Below, piece by piece: positions 17,402 through 25,927 of a stretch of 62,716 nt of DNA. The notes under the pieces were generated by a model, which was not told the origin of the DNA, made no database searches, and saw nothing but the letters and a program-made list of their open reading frames with translations. A program made the position numbers and the translations under genes. This stretch comes from Yeosuana aromativorans (GTDB taxonomy: Bacteria; Bacteroidota; Bacteroidia; Flavobacteriales; Flavobacteriaceae), in NCBI RefSeq assembly GCF_014646655.1, contig NZ_BMNR01000010.1, positions 1 to 62,716 of the forward strand, written 5' to 3'. The first letter of the stretch is position 1; each line of letters opens with the position of its first letter.

Positions 17402-18037
17402 CTACTTTAGTCTTAAAACTCCAAAAGAAGAGGAAATGTGAAAGTTTGGGGTTTCTGTTTGTGGATCAACCCAGGTTAACCAAACCGGTTCATAAGTAGA
17501 ATCTTTTGTTTTATAATATTTTGCCCTATAAATACCAGTTTCTATTTTACCATCCTGAATTAAATTTAATTTTTTTAAAGAAGATATGCTTATTTTACCT
17601 TCAACACAAAATCCCTTTGGGTTTAAAGAAGATTTTACAATCAAATCATTATGGGGCCAATTCCAGTTAAAATCAAAATCTTTATCTGGACATGCTTTGA
17701 AATCCATAATTCTGGGAGTTGGGTCAATTTCTAAACAATAATAAGGATTAAGTGAAGAATCTGGTCGAAAGAACAGCTCTACTCTATCTGAAATATTTAT
17801 ACTATTAAAACTATTGTCTGTTCTATGTATATGAATGTTATTATCAATAACTTCAAATAAAAAAAACAAATAGTCCTCATCCCATAAAGCTTTAAATTTG
17901 GTTTCCGTATTCCTAATCTCTTTCCAAGGAGAATGGAAATCTCTTAAAAAACAAGCCCTTTCCCATAAATTACTGTCAGCTTTTCCTGTAATGATTAATT
18001 GATTTAAAGGAATATTATTCACATTATATACTCTCAC
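17402..18037 (-). CDS. CBM9-like carbohydrate-binding family protein
   Basis: 211 residues starting with GTG at 18037; no nearer ATG exists and there is no signal peptide. The motifs WERACFLRDF, TETKFKALWDEDYLFFLFEV, DRVELFF and YYCLEID are those of the CBM9-like beta-sandwich (carbohydrate-binding family 9-like) proteins common in Bacteroidota glycan loci. Lack of a signal peptide suggests a cytoplasmic location or a missed upstream start, but no alternative is visible. It converges on the LacI gene with a 1-bp gap. The role is presumably in the same sugar pathway. Confidence 0.8.
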   Translation of the reverse strand: MRVYNVNNIPLNQLIITGKADSNLWERACFLRDFHSPWKEIRNTETKFKALWDEDYLFFLFEVIDNNIHIHRTDNSFNSINISDRVELFFRPDSSLNPYYCLEIDPTPRIMDFKACPDKDFDFNWNWPHNDLIVKSSLNPKGFCVEGKISISSLKKLNLIQDGKIETGIYRAKYYKTKDSTYEPVWLTWVDPQTETPNFHISSSFGVLRLK

Positions 18038-18383
18038 CTCTATCTGGAATTATAAAAATTTTGATAAAAATAACCAATAATTTTATTATATAATTGATTA
18101 ACATATACACTAGAGTAAACGAAAAATACTGTCCTATTAATTTGAAATGAGATAAATTTACTCAGTCAACTATAGTCCAGTATTTTACATTGTATAAATT
18201 ACAGAACAAGTATTTTAAACTATTTGCCCGATGCAGAAAGTAACTTTTATTTATTTAAAGGTGTTTAAATGTAAACGATACAAAAACGGTACAATTATTA
18301 TGCAAATAGATTAAAATGATTCAAAATACAAAATTTGTATTTTTGATATTATAAATATGAAAGATTTAAATTTCTAATACAAT
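18038..18383. other. Intergenic region, 346 bp, divergent CBM9-like / Crp-family genes
   Basis: It holds a long-range inverted repeat (AAAATACTG at 18123-18131, CAGTATTTT at 18178-18186), one copy of a direct repeat also found at 37691 (here 18227-18253), and near the end TATTTTTG at 18338-18345, a good -7 box for the Crp-family gene. No open frame or RNA gene was recognised. Confidence 0.5.
18227..18253 (+). repeat. Dispersed direct repeat, copy 1
   Basis: CCCGATGCA, 5 variable bases, GTAACTTT and a T-rich tail, matching 37691-37719 at roughly 24 of 29 positions in the same orientation. The two copies flank the block of genes that carry the shared CRP-like promoter motif. Outside the core the flanks do not resemble one another. 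Confidence 0.45.
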
Positions 18384-18971
18384 TTGAATAATAATCAACA
18401 TATTCAGTTACTCATTAATCACATCAATCAGGATGTTATTCTTGATAACGATGTTATTAAAAAATTGTCCTCCATTATTGTCTTTAATGAATTAAATAAA
18501 AAAGAATTTTTAATTGAACCTGGAGAAACAGCTGATTCTATGAATTTTATTGTTCAAGGTTGTATGCGTAGTTATTATTTAGATGAAAATGCTCAAGAAC
18601 ATACCTTGCAATTAGGAATTGAAGAATGGTGGATCAATGATTTATACAGTTATTTAAGTCGCAAAAAGTCTAGAATGTATGTTCAAGCATTAGAAAAAAC
18701 ATTGCTTATACAATTACCGAGACTTGAACTAGAGAAACTCTATATTGAAGTGCCTGAAATCTCTAATTTCTTTCGTATTAAAATTCAAAATGCCTATGTC
18801 GCTGTTCAAGAACGTGTCATCGACAGTATGAGCGATGATGCCTATGAAAGATATGATAATTTCAGAAAATCGTATCGAAATATTGAACAACGCGTACCTC
18901 AATACATCATTGCTTCTTACCTAGGAGTCACCCCAGAATTTTTAAGTTATTTGCGAAAAAAACACTCTTAA
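18384..18971 (+). CDS. Crp/Fnr-family transcriptional regulator
   Basis: 195 residues. The TTG at 18384 is taken as start: the next ATG is some 50 residues inside the cyclic-nucleotide-binding-like domain, and a -7 box (TATTTTTG, 18338-18345) precedes it. Residues about 30-120 are the beta-roll (FNELNKKEFLIEPGETADSMNFIVQGCMRSYY); residues about 165-193 are the helix-turn-helix (QRVPQYIIASYLGVTPEFLSYLRK). Members of this Bacteroidota group usually lack Fe-S cysteines and their ligand is unknown. It ends 5 bp before a perfect CTTAAG-N4-CTTAAG palindrome in the next promoter, making it the best candidate for binding the four-promoter motif. Confidence 0.88.
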   Translation: MNNNQHIQLLINHINQDVILDNDVIKKLSSIIVFNELNKKEFLIEPGETADSMNFIVQGCMRSYYLDENAQEHTLQLGIEEWWINDLYSYLSRKKSRMYVQALEKTLLIQLPRLELEKLYIEVPEISNFFRIKIQNAYVAVQERVIDSMSDDAYERYDNFRKSYRNIEQRVPQYIIASYLGVTPEFLSYLRKKHS

Positions 18972-18976
18972 TTCCA

Positions 18977-19023
18977 TTCTTAAGATACCTTAAGTTTTTT
19001 CTTTTAGCTTCACTATAATTTTG
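18977..19023 (+). promoter_or_regulatory. CRP-like site plus -7 box, promoter of the 19047-21912 operon (regulon site 1)
   Basis: TTCTTAAGATACCTTAAG (18977-18994) contains the dyad CTTAA-N6-TTAAG, the geometry of CRP/FNR sites. TAATTTTG (19016-19023) fits TAnnTTTG. The motif starts 39 nt before the -7 box, exactly as at the other three sites, which puts the dyad centre near -41, the class II activator position. The expected leader before the ATG at 19047 is about 17 nt. Confidence 0.75.
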
Positions 19024-19046
19024 ACCCATACAATAATAAATGGGTT

Positions 19047-19667
19047 ATGTTACGATATTTAAACTTAACAGTTTTTATCATATTTGAAACACTAGCATCA
19101 AATGCACAAAGTGTTAATTTCTATCCGGAAATGGTTTTAGGAAATCGTTCTACTAGCTATCAGCATGTTATTGGATTTAAAATTAATGACACATGGTCTC
19201 TTAATAATGTATCGCTATTTGATACCGAGTATACTAATGATAGGAATAACATCTTTTTTATTAGAAACACGTTGTCATATAAATTGAATAATCACTTTAA
19301 AGCTAATGCTGCTTTTGGTGTTAAAAACCCAGGAGCATTTGCAACCCTTACTTCACAATACCAATACACCGTTCCAGAATTTAAACTGAGTTATGCTATA
19401 GGTAGTACCTATCAAAATGGATTTACTCTAGAGCAAACTTTATCGATGAATTATACGCCAAGCCTGACTAAAAATATCCAAGCTTATGTAAATCTATTTG
19501 TGGTAGTTAATACCAATTTGAAAGTGTTAGATAGAGGCATTCAACAGCTGCGTATTGGCGTTAAAAAGAAACAACTTATTACAGGAATAGCATTAAATCT
19601 AGACCAATTTATCAAAGCAGAAAAAACTCTTGAAAACTTTGGATTATTTATAAAATATAACTTTTAA
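19047..19667 (+). CDS. Putative outer-membrane beta-barrel protein, 206 aa
   Basis: A signal peptide (FIIFETLASNAQS) is followed by alternating hydrophobic beta-strands (HVIGFKINDTWSLNNVSLF, YKLNNHFKANAAFGVK) and a C-terminal FIKYNF ending in Phe, as in outer-membrane barrels. I cannot name a family. It is the first gene of a tight plus-strand operon with DoxX, DMT, GNAT and nitroreductase genes and is preceded directly by the CRP-like promoter site. The low charge and eight or so strands suggest a small barrel rather than a porin. Confidence 0.6.
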   Translation: MLRYLNLTVFIIFETLASNAQSVNFYPEMVLGNRSTSYQHVIGFKINDTWSLNNVSLFDTEYTNDRNNIFFIRNTLSYKLNNHFKANAAFGVKNPGAFATLTSQYQYTVPEFKLSYAIGSTYQNGFTLEQTLSMNYTPSLTKNIQAYVNLFVVVNTNLKVLDRGIQQLRIGVKKKQLITGIALNLDQFIKAEKTLENFGLFIKYNF

Positions 19668-19678
19668 ACATTAAAATT

Positions 19679-20080
19679 ATGAACACAAAACAACACATTG
19701 GATTATTACTTTTAAGAATAAGTATTGCATTTACAATGCTAATCTATGGGATAAGCAAATTAAACTTTGGTATTGAATATATTAATGGTTTGCTTGAACA
19801 ATACGGCCTTCCTACATTTTTAGGCTATGGCGTTTTTGTTGGCGAATTTATTGCACCTATTCTCATCATTATTGGATATAGAACTAAACTAGCAGGACTT
19901 GCCTTCGCTATTAATTGCTTCGTGGCAATATTAATGGACCGACTTCCAGACGTGTTAAGCTTAAATGATCACGGTGGTTGGTCAATAGGATTAATTTTTA
20001 TCTATATGATGTTTGGCATTGCTATGTTTTTTATGGGTGCTGGCAAGTATGCTCTTTCAACAAATAATAAATGGGATTAA
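19679..20080 (+). CDS. DoxX-family membrane protein
   Basis: 133 residues with four hydrophobic segments. The start HIGLLLLRISIAFTMLIYGISKL and the mid-part GEFIAPILIIIGYRTKLAG are typical of DoxX (DUF4149-like) proteins. Family knowledge: small inner-membrane proteins often linked to thiol or redox stress and quinone handling, with no defined reaction in most bacteria. It lies 11 bp after the barrel protein gene and 10 bp before the DMT transporter gene, so it is in the same CRP-like-controlled operon, alongside a nitroreductase that also suggests redox stress. Confidence 0.88.
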   Translation: MNTKQHIGLLLLRISIAFTMLIYGISKLNFGIEYINGLLEQYGLPTFLGYGVFVGEFIAPILIIIGYRTKLAGLAFAINCFVAILMDRLPDVLSLNDHGGWSIGLIFIYMMFGIAMFFMGAGKYALSTNNKWD

Positions 20081-20090
20081 CAGCATAGCT

Positions 20091-20540
20091 ATGAGACTAT
20101 TTTTTTTATCAGTATTAGGATTAGCAGGAGGTGTTTTTTTAGCAGTCCAAGCCGGATTTAATGCTCAATTGGGCAGCACTTTAAAGCAGCCTATTCTCGC
20201 TGTGATTGCAAGTTCTATAAGTAGTGTAGTATTTGGATGCTTGATTTTATTGTTATTAAGCAAAGAGAGCATTCAAAATATTACAACAACACAAGTACCA
20301 TGGTACTTGTGGTTTATTGGTGGCTTGTTTAGTGTACTAGGTATAGCTATTTACTTCTATAACATTCCAAAAATTGGAATTTCAAAAATGATAGCTCTTG
20401 GGCTTTGTGGACAGCTCATTTTTTCATTAATCGCTGGAAAATATGGCTGGCTCAATTTACCCGTAGAACCTATTACTACCAAAAGACTTGTAGGAACCAT
20501 TGCTATGGTAACAGGTATTATACTTTTCAATATTAAATAA
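20091..20540 (+). CDS. DMT-family transporter (DUF606/YdcZ-like)
   Basis: 149 residues from the ATG at 20091 (MRLFFLSVLGLAGGVFLAVQAG); the longer frame from 20013 would run into the DoxX gene. Five hydrophobic segments, with GLAGGVFLAVQAGFNAQLG as the family signature. Family knowledge: YdcZ/DUF606 proteins are half-sized drug/metabolite transporter units that work as dimers; the substrates are mostly unknown. It is an inner-membrane protein, in the middle of the five-gene plus-strand operon, 6 bp before the acetyltransferase gene. Confidence 0.82.
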   Translation: MRLFFLSVLGLAGGVFLAVQAGFNAQLGSTLKQPILAVIASSISSVVFGCLILLLLSKESIQNITTTQVPWYLWFIGGLFSVLGIAIYFYNIPKIGISKMIALGLCGQLIFSLIAGKYGWLNLPVEPITTKRLVGTIAMVTGIILFNIK

Positions 20541-20546
20541 TAAATT

Positions 20547-21281
20547 ATGGAAACAATACAATCAAATATTACAAACCTAACTTCATTGTGGAAAAATGCA
20601 ACGCAACCTTTCAATACCTATAATGAAGACAAAAATATAGGCTATTGCTTTATACCTAACTCGCAATGGCCTAATAAGATTTGGCTGAAAAAAACCCATG
20701 ACCCTAAAGTTTTAAATGAAATTAAACTTCTTTTAAAATCAGAATTGGATGGTCTCACTTTTTCTCATTTTGATATAGATTTTAGTGAACAGAACAAAAT
20801 TATTTTTGAGAATCATGGCTTTGATGAATCCTCAATACAATTCGGAATGTCTTCAAAAATTAAAGACAAATTAAAGACTTCAAAAAAATTAAATTTAAAA
20901 CTAATCACCAATATTGAAGATTCCAAAAAATGGAGTCAATCATTTCAAAAAGCATTTGGATATCAAATTTCAGAAGAAACCGTTAATAAAACCTATCATC
21001 ATATAAACTACTACCTAATATATGATCAAGAAAATATTGTAGGAACTGTTATTACTCATCAAACACTTGCTACAATTGGCATACATAGTCTTGGCATATT
21101 ACCTAATATGCGAGGTAAGGGGTATGCTACACAAATAATGTACAGGGTACTTAACAAAGGATTAGAACAAGGATGCAACCTCGCAACCTTGCAGGCCTCA
21201 AAAATGGCAAAAAACATGTATGAAAAAATGGGATTTACAACAGAATTTATAATGAGAAACTACAAATTAAAAACACAATAA
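20547..21281 (+). CDS. GNAT-family N-acetyltransferase
   Basis: 244 residues. The C-terminal 120 residues hold the GNAT fold: GIHSLGILPNMRGKGYATQIM is the acetyl-CoA motif A (R/Q-x-x-G-x-G/A), followed by ASKMAKNMYEKMGF, the usual last helix and strand. The N-terminal half is a second, degenerate alpha/beta region. Family knowledge: transfers acetyl from acetyl-CoA to an amine; the acceptor is not predictable. It is cytoplasmic. It has 6 bp to the DMT gene before it and 1 bp to the nitroreductase gene after it, so is plainly co-transcribed. Confidence 0.88.
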   Translation: METIQSNITNLTSLWKNATQPFNTYNEDKNIGYCFIPNSQWPNKIWLKKTHDPKVLNEIKLLLKSELDGLTFSHFDIDFSEQNKIIFENHGFDESSIQFGMSSKIKDKLKTSKKLNLKLITNIEDSKKWSQSFQKAFGYQISEETVNKTYHHINYYLIYDQENIVGTVITHQTLATIGIHSLGILPNMRGKGYATQIMYRVLNKGLEQGCNLATLQASKMAKNMYEKMGFTTEFIMRNYKLKTQ

Positions 21282-21282
21282 A

Positions 21283-21912
21283 ATGGAACTATTAAAAAAT
21301 TTAAAATGGCGATATGCCACCAAAAAATTCGATACTACGAAAAAAGTCTCATCAGATGATCTTGAAAAATTAAAAGAAGCGGTTCAATTATCAGTTTCGT
21401 CTTATGGATTACAACTGTATAAAGTTTTAATCATTGAAAATATAGAAATTAGAGAGCAATTGAAACCAGTATCTTGGAATCAAAGTCAGATTACGGATTC
21501 CTCTCATTTGTTCGTTTTCTGTAATTACATAGATGTATCTGATAATGCTATTGACGACTTTATTAAACAAACAGCAGAAATAAGGGGCTTGGATCTAGAA
21601 CGATTAAATGGTTATGGGGATTTTATAAAAACTAAACTAGCTGAAAAATCTCAAGAAGAAAAAACAAGTTGGTTAAAATCGCAAATCTATATTGCACTTG
21701 GAAATCTTTTAAATGCTTGTGCCGAATTAAAAATAGATGCTTGCCCTATGGAGGGTTTTGAACCAGAAGCTTATAACAAAATTTTAAATCTTGAAGCCCA
21801 AGGTCTCAATGCTGTTGTTATTGCTCCGGTAGGTTACAGACACCAGGAGGACCATACTATAGGCGCAAAAAAAGTTAGAAAACCATTCAACTTATTGTTT
21901 CAAGAAATTTAA
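21283..21912 (+). CDS. NAD(P)H-dependent nitroreductase-family oxidoreductase
   Basis: 209 residues. The start LKNLKWRYATKKFDTTKKVS is the FMN-binding signature of the NfsB-like nitroreductase family. SSYGLQLYKVLIIEN, AGNLLNACAELKID-like helices and PVGYRHQEDH near the end complete the pattern. Family knowledge: a homodimeric FMN enzyme reducing quinones, nitro compounds or electrophiles with NAD(P)H; it often belongs to stress regulons. It is the last gene of the operon and is followed by a strong terminator hairpin at 21917-21953. Confidence 0.9.
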   Translation: MELLKNLKWRYATKKFDTTKKVSSDDLEKLKEAVQLSVSSYGLQLYKVLIIENIEIREQLKPVSWNQSQITDSSHLFVFCNYIDVSDNAIDDFIKQTAEIRGLDLERLNGYGDFIKTKLAEKSQEEKTSWLKSQIYIALGNLLNACAELKIDACPMEGFEPEAYNKILNLEAQGLNAVVIAPVGYRHQEDHTIGAKKVRKPFNLLFQEI

Positions 21913-21916
21913 AATC

Positions 21917-21953
21917 AATGAGATTCTTCACTCCTTAAGGAATCTCATTTTTT
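21917..21953 (+). terminator. Rho-independent terminator
   Basis: AATGAGATTC (21917-21926) pairs perfectly with GAATCTCATT (21940-21949) and a run of six T follows (21948-21953). It sits 4 bp after the nitroreductase stop and closes the 19047-21912 operon. The loop contains CCTTAAGG but not the full CRP-like dyad. Confidence 0.85.
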
Positions 21954-21981
21954 GAATAGCATTATAATAAATTGAAGAATT

Positions 21982-23202
21982 ATGCAGGTCATTGATTCAA
22001 AAAACTCTTTTCACATTATTTATTTAATAAGTTTTTCACATCTTATTAATGATTTGATACAGGGAATAATACCTTCAATATTTCCTTTGTTAAAAGAAAG
22101 CTTTCAACTTTCTTTTGGGCAAATTGGATTCATAACCTTTGCATTTCAATTTAGTGCTTCTATTTTACAACCTTTGGTAGGCTATTATACAGATAAAAAC
22201 CCTAAAGTTTATGCACAAATTTATGGATTGGTCCTAACAATATCTGGAGTCATATTGTTGTCTTATGCCTTCAGTTTTGCTTACTTAGTTGTATCCTGCA
22301 TTCTAATAGGAATAGGATCAGCGATCTTTCATCCTGAATCCAGTCGTATTGCTAATTTGGCTTCAGGAGGAAAGATTGGAGTGGCACAATCGATATTTCA
22401 AATAGGTGGTAACTTAGGAACAGCTCTTGCTCCCATATTAGTAACAATTTTGGTTCTACCTAACTCAAAACAATATGTAAACATCTTTATACTTCCTTTG
22501 ATAATCGGTCTTTTTCTTCTAAAAAAAATCACAGCTTGGTATAAAAAGCATTTAGAAACCAAGATTTCTTATAGGTTTAACGAACATTCAATGACAAGTA
22601 TCTCGTTTTCTAAGAGAAAATTAAAAATTATAATTGGAATATTATTATTAATAATTTTCTCAAAATTTATTTATGCCGCAAGCCTTTCAAATTATTATAG
22701 TTTCTACTTAATCGAGAAGTTTAATCTGACCATTGAACAATCGCAAACACATCTTTTTATTTATTTATTTTCATACATGTTGGGGACTATTCTTGGGGGA
22801 CCATTAGGTGACAAATTCGGCCGTTTATATGTTATATGGTTTTCTGTTTTTGGTGCGACACCATTTATACTGTGCTTACCTTATGCAAATTTGTTTTATA
22901 CAGATGTCCTAATGGTAATTATTGGATTAATAATGGCATCGGCCTTTCCTGCAATTATGTCCTATGCCCAAGAATTATTGCCTCAAAAGCTAGGTGTGAT
23001 ATCGGGGTTGTTTTATGGGTTTGCTTTTGGAGTTGCTGCCATAGGATCAGCGCTCATTGGACTATTGGCAGACTTTAAGTCCATTGGTTATGTGTATCAA
23101 TTATGTTCATTTCTTCCCTTAATTGGAGTTGTTTGTTTCTTGCTGCCAAACATAAACCCAAAAAACAATACTGCAGTCAAGGACCGTTGTTTGTTAACAT
23201 AA
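21982..23202 (+). CDS. MFS transporter, fosmidomycin-resistance-like
   Basis: 406 residues, twelve hydrophobic segments. SHLINDLIQGIIPSIFPLLK and FAFQFSASILQPLVGYYTDK are the typical first two helices of the Fsr-like group of MFS exporters, and GGPLGDKFGRLYVI is the mid-protein MFS signature between helices 8 and 9. Family knowledge: proton-driven export of small drugs or metabolites at the inner membrane. It is separated from the upstream operon by a terminator and followed, 35 bp later, by a Crp/Fnr-type gene that may control it. Confidence 0.87.
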   Translation: MQVIDSKNSFHIIYLISFSHLINDLIQGIIPSIFPLLKESFQLSFGQIGFITFAFQFSASILQPLVGYYTDKNPKVYAQIYGLVLTISGVILLSYAFSFAYLVVSCILIGIGSAIFHPESSRIANLASGGKIGVAQSIFQIGGNLGTALAPILVTILVLPNSKQYVNIFILPLIIGLFLLKKITAWYKKHLETKISYRFNEHSMTSISFSKRKLKIIIGILLLIIFSKFIYAASLSNYYSFYLIEKFNLTIEQSQTHLFIYLFSYMLGTILGGPLGDKFGRLYVIWFSVFGATPFILCLPYANLFYTDVLMVIIGLIMASAFPAIMSYAQELLPQKLGVISGLFYGFAFGVAAIGSALIGLLADFKSIGYVYQLCSFLPLIGVVCFLLPNINPKNNTAVKDRCLLT

Positions 23203-23237
23203 CATTTGCTAACTTGGTCCAGGCTAATAGGTATTCA

Positions 23238-23813
23238 ATGCAAAATGAAATCGTAAAATTAATCTCTAGATATCTTGAACTTTCAGATGAAGAGGCTTTT
23301 GCTTTTTCTGAATGTATTCCAATTAAAGAATTTAAAAAAGGTATTATTCTCTTAAGGGAAGGACAGATTTCCAGAGATTCATATTTTGTTATTCAAGGAT
23401 GTGTTAGAAAATATTATATCATTGATGGTGAAGAACGAACCACCGAGTTTTATGTAGAAGATGAATCTATTTCATCATTGCAAAGTTATAAAAACAAGAC
23501 ACCTGCCAATCATTATTTTGAATGTATTGAAGATTGTAGATTAGCGGTTTTAAATTATGACAAGGAGCAAGAATTATTTGAGCGCGTTCCGAAATATGAA
23601 TCTTTATGCAGAATGTCAATGGAAGATGATTTTGGCGAACAACAAGATGCATTAGCAAAATTTATTATTTCTAGCCCAGAAACTCGTTATAAAAATCTAC
23701 TAAAAACCAGACCCGATCTAATACAACGTGTTCCACAATACCATCTTGCAAGCTATCTAGGCATAAAACCCGAATCACTGAGCAGGATCAGAAAACGTGT
23801 GGCTAAAAAATAA
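23238..23813 (+). CDS. Crp/Fnr-family transcriptional regulator (second copy)
   Basis: 191 residues from the ATG at 23238 (MQNEIVKLISRYLELSDEE); longer frames overlap the MFS gene. Cyclic-nucleotide-binding-like beta-roll (KKGIILLREGQISRDSYFVIQGCVRKYY) and C-terminal helix-turn-helix (QRVPQYHLASYLGIKPESLSRIRKR). It is a clear relative of the protein at 18384-18971, with the same VPQY-ASYLG core in the recognition region, so the two may bind related sites. It is probably in an operon with the MFS gene. It ends 29 bp from the convergent PfkB kinase gene with no obvious terminator between them. Confidence 0.88.
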   Translation: MQNEIVKLISRYLELSDEEAFAFSECIPIKEFKKGIILLREGQISRDSYFVIQGCVRKYYIIDGEERTTEFYVEDESISSLQSYKNKTPANHYFECIEDCRLAVLNYDKEQELFERVPKYESLCRMSMEDDFGEQQDALAKFIISSPETRYKNLLKTRPDLIQRVPQYHLASYLGIKPESLSRIRKRVAKK

Positions 23814-23842
23814 GCTGCTCGAATATCCTAAGAATTGTTATA

Positions 23843-24748
23843 TCATATCTGATAGTATTCTAGGTAAATTGTTTCGAGTTTTCTTTTGTTTAAATTTTCA
23901 GAAACAAGTTCATTTGTATTAACACACAAGGCCCCGGCAATAGTTGCATATTTCATACATTCATGTATTGTTTTACCTTGCGAATAGGCAAATAGAAACC
24001 CAGAGAAAAAACTATCACCAGCACCGTTACTATTTACGAATTCAAAATCTAGTAGAGCAGGTTCATAAATCCACTCTTTTTTTTGGGTATATGCTGTTGC
24101 TCCATTGTTAGCATGAGTACAAACAACAAGTTTTTTCCCCGCTTGAATCATTTGTACCATAAATAATTTATAGTCTTTAATATTTTCAGAACTAAAAAAA
24201 ATATAATCAGATGCATCTATAAAATCTTGATGATATATGTTAATTCCATCATAATCATGTAAATCCGTCCAAATATCTTTATTTAATGCTTTACAAACAG
24301 GTATAAAATTTCTGCAGTAATTTGAAATATTAATCACAACTAAATCAGATGATTTAATCCTTCTTTTATATTGTTCATAATCAATTATTGGGTTTTCAGA
24401 GTTTGGATTGGTAAATATAGAAATACGCTCCCCTTTTGAATTTAATAAATTTAAATGTCTTTCTGTTCCTTTAGGGTCAACCTCATAAACAACCTCAAGA
24501 TTTGGTTGGTTTAAATATGACTTCACTTTATTTCCGTAATCATCTGCCCCTATTAAGGTATGCAAAAGAGTCTCAAAACCCAATTTAGAAAGTGACAAGG
24601 CTTTCCCGGCTCCTGTATTACCTATGGTTTCATTATACTCGCAAAAATGAATAGTTTGAGGCTTTGGCTTGAAAAACTCTGGCAAGGTAATTACTGCATT
24701 GTAAGAAACTCCCCCACAAACAAATATTTTTTTACTTTTGACTCCCAT
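23843..24748 (-). CDS. PfkB-family carbohydrate or nucleoside kinase
   Basis: 301 residues. N-terminal FVCGGVSYNAVITLPEFF, the substrate-site ETIGNTGAGKALSLSKLG (the family's GG-K-G-N-A segment), and C-terminal VNSNGAGDSFFSGFLFAY, the PfkB signature 2 with the catalytic Asp of GAGD. Family knowledge: transfers phosphate from ATP to a sugar such as fructose, ribose, adenosine or a 2-keto-sugar acid; the substrate here is not readable. It is a single gene between the Crp-family gene and a hairpin, possibly reached by read-through from the lipoprotein gene at 24855. Confidence 0.85.
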   Translation of the reverse strand: MGVKSKKIFVCGGVSYNAVITLPEFFKPKPQTIHFCEYNETIGNTGAGKALSLSKLGFETLLHTLIGADDYGNKVKSYLNQPNLEVVYEVDPKGTERHLNLLNSKGERISIFTNPNSENPIIDYEQYKRRIKSSDLVVINISNYCRNFIPVCKALNKDIWTDLHDYDGINIYHQDFIDASDYIFFSSENIKDYKLFMVQMIQAGKKLVVCTHANNGATAYTQKKEWIYEPALLDFEFVNSNGAGDSFFSGFLFAYSQGKTIHECMKYATIAGALCVNTNELVSENLNKRKLETIYLEYYQI

Positions 24749-24794
24749 ACCATATATCTTACGTATATATGTCTTTTCTTTAAATTTTATTTTG

Positions 24795-24830
24795 AGAAGA
24801 GTGCTCTAGAAAAAAATTCCAGAGCATCTC
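24795..24830 (-). terminator. Hairpin between lipoprotein and PfkB genes
   Basis: TGCTCTAGAA (24802-24811) pairs with TTCCAGAGCA (24817-24826) with one mismatch, and flanking GAGA/TCTC add to the stem. It lies 25 bp past the stop of the small lipoprotein gene. The minus-strand side continues into an A/T-rich stretch without a pure U-run, so termination is likely partial. Confidence 0.45.
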
Positions 24831-24854
24831 AATAGTTGCTATTAATCAAGGATA

Positions 24855-25187
24855 CTACTCTTCTCTTTTAATTACTTTTACAGTTTTATGATCTACCATT
24901 CCTAATGAAAGGATTCGAAGCCATAAACTAGACTTTGTTTCTATGGTATACTTTTCAGCATCCAATTCGCTAACAAGTGCTTCCACATTACTTTCTTTTA
25001 CATTGATGCCAAGTAAGTGCAAATCACTTGTTTTTTTAAAGGTTAATTCCTTTGTTTTTTCTCCAAACACTTTTCCACCATTTTCAAATGGTTGTGTTTC
25101 TGTGTTAACTGGAAACTGTTGAACAGAACAGGATGAAATTGACACGAAAACTAACATCCCAAGTAATACTTTTTTAATATTCATCAT
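24855..25187 (-). CDS. Small lipoprotein, about 110 aa
   Basis: The ATG at 25187 (or 25184) is chosen over 25208 because the -7 box of its promoter covers 25206-25213, so RNA cannot include the longer start. MMNIKKVLLGMLVFVSISSCS is a lipoprotein signal with lipobox ISSC. The mature 90 residues (KTKELTFKKTSDLHLLGINVKESN, then WLRILSLGMVDHKTVKVIKR) match no family I know. It is probably anchored in the periplasm or outer membrane. It has its own CRP-like promoter (site 2) and a hairpin downstream, so it is a single-gene unit of the shared regulon. Confidence 0.7.
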   Translation of the reverse strand: MMNIKKVLLGMLVFVSISSCSVQQFPVNTETQPFENGGKVFGEKTKELTFKKTSDLHLLGINVKESNVEALVSELDAEKYTIETKSSLWLRILSLGMVDHKTVKVIKREE

Positions 25188-25205
25188 TTTATTTTTATTA
25201 TGACG

Positions 25206-25252
25206 CAAAAGTATTATGGGATTAAAATTTATTCATTGACTTTAGTTAAGAA
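25206..25252 (-). promoter_or_regulatory. CRP-like site plus -7 box, promoter of the small lipoprotein gene (regulon site 2)
   Basis: On the minus strand TTCTTAACTAAAGTCAAT (25252-25235) precedes TACTTTTG (25213-25206). The start-to-start distance is 39 nt, the same as in the other three promoters. The dyad is CTTAA-N6-TCAAT, a less symmetric version of site 1. The leader would be about 12 nt. Confidence 0.7.
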
Positions 25253-25267
25253 CCATTCTATATTCAA

Positions 25268-25927
25268 CTACCATTTTCTAACCTTACCTTGATGCCAGAA
25301 CTTTCCAGTTTCTACTTCATTGTTTAATAAATTTAAAATATCAGCTGCTACATCCTTAGGCAATCGAGGAGCTACTTTTCCTCCCATATCGGTCTGGGTC
25401 CAACCAGGATCTAAAGATGACACGGTTATATCCTGATTCTCTAATCGTTTTGCTAATAATTTTGTGTACATATTTAATGCTGCTTTAGACATTTTATAAT
25501 GCGGTTGAAAAGCATCAAAATTCTGTTCACTAAAAGAACCCCAATCTGAAGTTATATTAATGATATGTGCTTTAGAATTTAATCTTGGAAGGAGTTTTTC
25601 AGTTAGTTCAATAGTACCAAATACATTTGTGGCAAAGGTTTGTTTTAACTGTTTCATATTAATTGCTGAAGCATCCCATTTTTCAAGTAAAATTCCAGCA
25701 TTGTTGACTATAAAATCTAATTCTACATCTCCTAAATTCTCTACAAATTTGATAATGGAATCACTATTGGATAAATCGAGTTTTAAACATTGAAAGTTTG
25801 GTCGATTTAACGTGTGGTTCCCAGAAGTAGAAGTTCCAATAACTTTAGTATTTGAATTGCTTGTTAACAATTCAGCCGTTGCTAAACCAATACCTCTACT
25901 GCTACCTGTAACTATTCCGTGTTTCAT
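25268..25927 (-). CDS. SDR-family oxidoreductase
   Basis: 219 residues. All classical short-chain dehydrogenase motifs are present: TGSSRGIG near the N-terminus (NAD(P) binding), NNAG at about residue 75, the serine in ITSDWGS, and the YKMSK active-site Tyr/Lys pair. Family knowledge: NAD(P)-dependent oxidation or reduction of a carbonyl or alcohol; this small size with the C-terminal HQGKVRKW resembles csgA-like/YdfG-like members. It overlaps the preceding esterase-like gene by 4 bp (ATGA) and is the last gene of the long hydrolase operon. Confidence 0.9.
   Translation of the reverse strand: MKHGIVTGSSRGIGLATAELLTSNSNTKVIGTSTSGNHTLNRPNFQCLKLDLSNSDSIIKFVENLGDVELDFIVNNAGILLEKWDASAINMKQLKQTFATNVFGTIELTEKLLPRLNSKAHIINITSDWGSFSEQNFDAFQPHYKMSKAALNMYTKLLAKRLENQDITVSSLDPGWTQTDMGGKVAPRLPKDVAADILNLLNNEVETGKFWHQGKVRKW

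Noticed and set aside
21927-21940. CCTTAAGG in the loop of the terminator as a fifth CRP-like site
   Set aside because: It lacks the second half-site at the required N6 spacing and has no -7 box 39 nt from it; the surrounding stem and T-run explain the sequence as a terminator.
24855-25208. Start of the small lipoprotein at 25208
   Set aside because: The predicted -7 box covers 25206-25213, so the RNA should begin downstream; the ATG at 25187/25184 also gives a better lipoprotein signal.
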